From positions 1-8,872 of the forward strand of contig JAEWNJ010000122.1 in assembly GCA_023392795.1 (NCBI GenBank): a DNA stretch of 8,872 bases, in the 5' to 3' direction. Below, piece after piece: positions 5,148 to 8,872 of this stretch (position 1 is its first letter; every line of letters begins with the position of its first letter). This DNA comes from Candidatus Cloacimonadota bacterium (GTDB lineage Bacteria > Cloacimonadota > Cloacimonadia > Cloacimonadales > Cloacimonadaceae). Position numbers and translations under genes: made by a program. The notes beneath the pieces were generated by a model, which was not told the DNA's origin, did not search any database, and was given only the letters and a program-made list of their open reading frames with translations.

Positions 5148-7345
5148 TGAAGTGGGGCAATCTGAGGGCCTTCCTGAAGGCCATACCCAATGCCTATTCC
5201 ACCACGCTGTTTTCTGACAGCATGGGCATAGGCCTGGCCTTGATGGCGCTTACCTTCGTCTCCCCAATCGTGGGTTTGGCAGGGATATTGGGCTTACTAA
5301 TCGCCATGCTGGCATCCCGCGCTCTGGGTTTTGAAGGCTGGGATTCTAAAAGCGGAGTACTATCCTTTAACAGCATGCTGATCGGGCTGGCGATAGGTTA
5401 CTACTACCCCTACAGTGGAGCGACAACGCTGAATCCGCATTTCTTCTGGCTCATCGTAATAGCCTCTTTGGCTACGATGTTCCTCTATATCGGGATCAAT
5501 TATCTCACGCAAACACTGCTGAAAATGCCCTCTATGAGCCTGGCTTTCTCGCTGGCAGCAGTATTCTTTTGGTACTATCTTGTCCGCGGCGGCTATTTCA
5601 GCGGGTTGAACTTTCAAAAGCCTCTGATTTTCTCGCATCATCTTCAGCTAAGCTGGTTTTGGCAGGATTACTTCCTCAGCCTGGGCAGCATCATGTTTGT
5701 ACCAGATGTGGTTGTGGGTATCATGGTGGCATTGGTACTGCTGCTGATCACGCGCATTGGATTCATGCTCTCGCTTGTAGGCTGGAGCATCTGCTTCTCT
5801 CTGCTTAGGTACGCCAATCTGGGCGAAACCTACGGGATGTTCTTTCCCGGCTTCAACCTCATCCTGATTTCTATGGCCGTAGGTTCGGTATTCCTGATCC
5901 CCAGCAAGAGTTCCTATCTGCTGGCGATCTTCGCCACCGTCACGGGTTTCCTGCTGGCTTTTGCCATGTCCGGTAAATATTACTATTCAGACCTGATGTC
6001 CGGCCGGCCCTCCTTCCTCTATCTGCCCATCTTTGCCTTTCCGGTAAATATCGTGGTGCTCGCTCTGATTTATTCGCTTCGCTTGAGGCTGCATCAGCGT
6101 TCTCCGGTAATGAACGATTACGGCATCCTGCATCCGGAAAAGGCTCTGGACGCTTATCTCTCGCGTTATCGCCGCTTCGTCAGCACCGGTGTTCCGCAGC
6201 TCCAGATGCCGGTATCTGGACAGTGGCTGGTCACGCAGGGGCACGACGGCAATCACACCCACAAGAATGAGTGGGCACTGGCTTGGGATTTTGAGATGGA
6301 GGACAACTCCGGCAAGAAGTATTCCGAGCATCAAGAAATGCTAAATGACTACTATTGTTTCGGTAAAGCGGTCTATGCCGCGGCTGCCGGCTATGTAAGC
6401 AAGGTGGTAAACAGCATTCCGGACAACCCCATCGGCACAGTGAATACAGTGGATAATTGGGGCAATTATGTCAGCATAAACCACGGGTACGGGTTTTACA
6501 CCCTCTATGCCCATCTGAAAGAAGGCTCCATCAAGCTTGCGGAAGGCGATTATATCAAGATGGGTGAAAAGATCGGCCTGGTTGGCAATTCCGGCCGCTC
6601 ATTCGTTCCTCACTTGCATTTTCAGGCTCAGGCCGCCATCGATGCTGGGTCCCGCACCATCTTCAGCCACATGGTGAATTACAAGGTACTGCAAGCTGAC
6701 GGAAGCTATCGTTTTGAAGCCAGCGGGGTACCCGAAGAAGGCGACAAAATCTCCCCCCTGGTGCCGGAAAAGGATCTGGCAAACATCCTGCAACTGGGCT
6801 ATGGACAGGTACAGGATTTCCAGGTGAAGGACTCTAGAGGAATCCGAAACGAGCGCTGGAAAGTGGAGCTGGATCTTATGGGCAATCACAGTATTGTATC
6901 TGATTCCGGCACCATCCTGGATTTCTCCGTTTATCACGGCATCTTCAATGCTTTATACCTGAAGGGCAAACGCCTCAGCGCACTCTCTGCCTTTGCCCTC
7001 GCTGCCGGACGCATCCCCTGGGCAGAAAACCAACGTATCGGCTGGAAGGACGAACCCAGCCTATCAGTGGTGATGAATCCCTTGTGGCAAAACTTAACGC
7101 TCTTTCTGATTCCCTTTTTCAAACCGATCCGCGTGCGGAGCAGTTCTGTGCTTTTCGCTGAAAATGCCTTGTTACATCTGGAAAGCAGCACCCAGCTTAG
7201 CGTTCTGGGCATGAGAATAGGAGGCTGCACGGCGAAGCTGATATTGAGCCGCAAAGATGGAATCAAAGAAATCAACCTGTTCCGAAACCAGGAGCAGATA
7301 CTATGCGCTACTCACATTGATTGCAAGGAGCAAGACGATGAATAA
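5147..7345 (+). CDS. Urea-transporter-like membrane domain fused to an M23 metallopeptidase
   Basis: This 732-residue inner-membrane protein has two recognisable parts. Residues about 1-312 form ten hydrophobic segments in two five-helix repeats, as in urea transporters; FNSMLIGLAIGYYY (74-87) and FNLILISMAVG (236-246) are the paired pore-helix regions, and MPSMSLAF (127-134) and LPIFAFPV (293-300) take the place of the family's LPxxTxPF boxes. Residues about 350-510 are an M23 peptidase: H372 and D381 (HKNEWALAWD), VNHGYGFYTLYAHL with H456, and HLHF with H489 and H491, all consistent with zinc binding and catalysis. Residues about 540-732 match no family I recognise. The start ATG overlaps the decarboxylase stop (TGATG), with only a weak upstream GAAAG, so translation is probably coupled. 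M23 enzymes normally cut peptidoglycan or glycine-rich peptides. The basic sequence after the last helix (SLRLRLHQR, 310-318) and an even helix count argue for a cytoplasmic peptidase side, an unresolved conflict. Both domain calls are good; the transported substrate is uncertain. Confidence 0.85.
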   Translation: MKWGNLRAFLKAIPNAYSTTLFSDSMGIGLALMALTFVSPIVGLAGILGLLIAMLASRALGFEGWDSKSGVLSFNSMLIGLAIGYYYPYSGATTLNPHFFWLIVIASLATMFLYIGINYLTQTLLKMPSMSLAFSLAAVFFWYYLVRGGYFSGLNFQKPLIFSHHLQLSWFWQDYFLSLGSIMFVPDVVVGIMVALVLLLITRIGFMLSLVGWSICFSLLRYANLGETYGMFFPGFNLILISMAVGSVFLIPSKSSYLLAIFATVTGFLLAFAMSGKYYYSDLMSGRPSFLYLPIFAFPVNIVVLALIYSLRLRLHQRSPVMNDYGILHPEKALDAYLSRYRRFVSTGVPQLQMPVSGQWLVTQGHDGNHTHKNEWALAWDFEMEDNSGKKYSEHQEMLNDYYCFGKAVYAAAAGYVSKVVNSIPDNPIGTVNTVDNWGNYVSINHGYGFYTLYAHLKEGSIKLAEGDYIKMGEKIGLVGNSGRSFVPHLHFQAQAAIDAGSRTIFSHMVNYKVLQADGSYRFEASGVPEEGDKISPLVPEKDLANILQLGYGQVQDFQVKDSRGIRNERWKVELDLMGNHSIVSDSGTILDFSVYHGIFNALYLKGKRLSALSAFALAAGRIPWAENQRIGWKDEPSLSVVMNPLWQNLTLFLIPFFKPIRVRSSSVLFAENALLHLESSTQLSVLGMRIGGCTAKLILSRKDGIKEINLFRNQEQILCATHIDCKEQDDE
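7325..7330 (+). promoter_or_regulatory. Ribosome binding site deciding the start of the 199-aa TPR protein
   Basis: AAGGAG lies seven bases before the ATG at 7338, inside the end of the preceding gene. It supports 7338 over the in-frame ATG at 7257, which would add 27 charged residues ahead of a clear signal peptide and lengthen the overlap to 89 bases. Confidence 0.75.
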
Positions 7346-7937
7346 ACATGTGGTAATGGCGTTACTGATCCTGAGCGCTATCTCAGCGCTCTTCGCCCAA
7401 GGCATTCAGGATTCCTATCATGCAGAGATTCGGGGCGACTATCCCAATGCCCTGGCCGCGGTCGAGCAGCTGGCAGCAGGCGATCCAGACGAGCTATTTT
7501 ACACCATGCGCATCGCCTGGCTGCAATACCTCAGCGGAGATTATCATACGGCCAGGACTACCTATGCCAAAGCCCTAAACAAGCTCGATCACCTGGACGC
7601 GCATCTGGGTATCCTGAATTGTCAGCTGGCTTTGGGGGAATGGTCTGCCGCGCTAGGAAACAGCACCCAACTTATTGCCAGGTATCCTGGCAATCCCATG
7701 CTCCTGGGCAAGGCTGCTTACGCTGCTTTCATGAAAAAAGATCACGCCCTGGCCGCACAGTATTACGGCGATATACTTGCCCTCTATCCCTGGGATCTGG
7801 ATAGCCGTGCCTATTACGTGAACAATCTTTACCTCAGTGGTAAGATCGCCGAAGCCAGGCATGAATATACCACTCTGAAGAAATACGCACCACAATCCCA
7901 AATGGTGATAGACTATCAGGGCATATTGGATAAATGA
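7338..7937 (+). CDS. Exported TPR-repeat protein
   Basis: This 199-residue protein has a signal peptide (MNKHVVMALLILSAISALFA, cleaved before Q21), so it is periplasmic or attached to the envelope. There is no lipobox cysteine. The mature part is made of helical TPR-type repeats: GDYPNALAAVEQLAAGDP (33-50), YLSGDYHTARTTYAKAL (64-80), LALGEWSAALGNSTQLIARYPGNP (97-120), MKKDHALAAQYYGDILALYP (132-151) and SGKIAEARHEYTTLKKYAPQ (167-186). Such proteins act as adaptors and scaffolds. The start overlaps the UT-M23 stop by eight bases, and its TGA overlaps the next ATG by four (ATGA), so it is part of the operon and probably partners the next TPR protein. It contains no enzymatic motif. Confidence 0.85.
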   Translation: MNKHVVMALLILSAISALFAQGIQDSYHAEIRGDYPNALAAVEQLAAGDPDELFYTMRIAWLQYLSGDYHTARTTYAKALNKLDHLDAHLGILNCQLALGEWSAALGNSTQLIARYPGNPMLLGKAAYAAFMKKDHALAAQYYGDILALYPWDLDSRAYYVNNLYLSGKIAEARHEYTTLKKYAPQSQMVIDYQGILDK

Positions 7938-8872
7938 AGAAATCTTGGCTCGCGATCCTGATAGCTATCAGCGTTGGCTTACTCGGCGCACAAATGGATC
8001 CACTGCATCACTTACGCTTTCAAGTGGCACAGAATCCTACGAACGCAAATGCCCGTATGAATCTCGCGTACCAATTGATGCTGAGCGGTGAATACAACGA
8101 GGCTCTGAGCCACTATGAAGCTCTGCTGCTCCAGGGCGCCAAACACGAAGCAGCTATGACAGGAGTGCTTTGGGCTCTGCAGAGTTTGGGCAAGTACCGC
8201 GAAAGCTCTCTGAAGGCCGATAAGTTCTTGTCCAGCAGCTCCGATCCATCTCCAATCCTCAGCTACAAAGCTTATGCTCTCTCAGCTACTGGCAGGCATC
8301 TGAGCGCACGGAGCTACTACAGCAAGGCCGGAAAGCTCGCTAAAAATGAAAGCACCGCCCAGAAATCCTCTTTGGGCCTGGCTTGGGAATATCTCTGGTT
8401 GAGTGATGCCCCACGCGCCAGGGTACAGCTAAACAAACTGACCACCGAGGCAGCAGTGGAACCCAAAGAATGGCGAGATAAAGCAAGTAATATGATTACG
8501 CTGAAGGCCGGCACCGATTACGATGACCTGATCAGCACCGGGCTGAGTTACCAACTGCACAAAGCCGCCTGGGGTTTTGGTGCAGAGTATGAGGAACTGT
8601 TTGTGGATTCTGAGCGTTTCCGCCAGATGATAAGCGCCAGAGCAAAGTGGCAGACCCCTATCATCGATCTGACAGCGGCGGTGAAAAGCCTTTCGGGTAA
8701 CGATGATCGGGTGTATCCTGGCGTCCACTATTCTCTGGCATTGCAAAGCCCATACTACCTGGGCAAAGTGCGCATTGTTCCTTCACTAAGAGGGCATTTT
8801 GCCAGCTATCAGCGCTTTGACACTCAGCAGGCCGATCTGGCTATGCGGATGGACAGCGATGATCTCAGCGCA
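7934..8872 (+). CDS. Exported TPR protein with beta-rich, probably outer-membrane barrel C-terminus (partial)
   Basis: The frame is open from ATG 7934 to the window end, 313 codons with no stop, so the 3' end is missing. Residues 1-19 (MKKSWLAILIAISVGLLGA) are a signal peptide cut before Q20. Residues about 24-180 are TPR-like helices, for example NARMNLAYQLMLSGEYNEAL (39-58) and SYKAYALSATGRHLSARSYY (110-129). From about residue 192 the pattern changes to alternating polar and apolar or aromatic strands (STGLSYQL, WGFGAEYEEL, MISARAKW, VHYSLALQSPYYLGKVRIV), as in outer membrane beta-barrels. TPR plus barrel is the layout of YaiO-like and PgaA-like outer membrane proteins. The ATGA overlap with the previous gene indicates coupled translation. 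A role in moving or anchoring a product at the outer membrane is inferred. The barrel call is moderate because only part of the domain is visible. Confidence 0.8.
   Translation, partial: MKKSWLAILIAISVGLLGAQMDPLHHLRFQVAQNPTNANARMNLAYQLMLSGEYNEALSHYEALLLQGAKHEAAMTGVLWALQSLGKYRESSLKADKFLSSSSDPSPILSYKAYALSATGRHLSARSYYSKAGKLAKNESTAQKSSLGLAWEYLWLSDAPRARVQLNKLTTEAAVEPKEWRDKASNMITLKAGTDYDDLISTGLSYQLHKAAWGFGAEYEELFVDSERFRQMISARAKWQTPIIDLTAAVKSLSGNDDRVYPGVHYSLALQSPYYLGKVRIVPSLRGHFASYQRFDTQQADLAMRMDSDDLSA

Noticed and set aside
7257..7337. Upstream ATG giving a 226-residue version of the first TPR protein
   Set aside because: It adds 27 polar residues before a complete signal peptide and has no ribosome site, whereas AAGGAG precedes the ATG at 7338.

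Overview
The window (about 50% GC, densely coded) looks like a Gram-negative member of the Fibrobacteres-Chlorobi-Bacteroidetes side of the tree, most likely Candidatus Cloacimonadota. The reasons are a secreted protein with a C-terminal Por/type IX secretion sorting domain, strong GGAGG ribosome binding sites, signal peptides ending in A|Q, and an outer-membrane-type protein with TPRs. The phylum is an inference from protein style, not from a marker gene.

Layout: a minus-strand gene (5-2134) encodes a secreted beta-propeller-like protein with an Asp-box and a type IX sorting domain. A 337-bp divergent intergenic region (2135-2471) holds several inverted repeats and a good sigma-54-type (-24/-12) promoter match pointing right. 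From 2472 to the window end runs a plus-strand series of six genes that overlap or nearly touch, so almost certainly one operon: an 82-aa PqqD-like RiPP recognition element (RRE) protein; a 357-aa ATP-grasp ligase; a 449-aa fold-III PLP-dependent decarboxylase related to diaminopimelate decarboxylase; a 732-aa fusion of a urea-transporter-like 10-helix membrane domain to an M23 metallopeptidase; a 199-aa exported TPR protein; and a partial exported TPR protein with a beta-rich, probably outer-membrane barrel, C-terminus.

How they may work together (inference): the RRE protein could bring substrate or enzymes together, the ATP-grasp enzyme could ligate an amino acid or similar compound, and the decarboxylase could remove a carboxylate from it. 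The membrane fusion, TPR protein and barrel protein would then handle processing or passage across the envelope. The decarboxylase carries an N-terminal extension with a Y-x-x-P-x-I motif, much like the lasso-peptide leader motif bound by PqqD-like RREs. This suggests the RRE docks on the enzyme itself or that the extension is a substrate-like tag. No stand-alone precursor peptide is visible in the window. The set does not match any described pathway that I can name. The closest analogy is the carrier + ATP-grasp + PLP decarboxylase trio of butirosin side-chain synthesis (BtrI/BtrJ/BtrK), here with an RRE protein in place of the acyl carrier.
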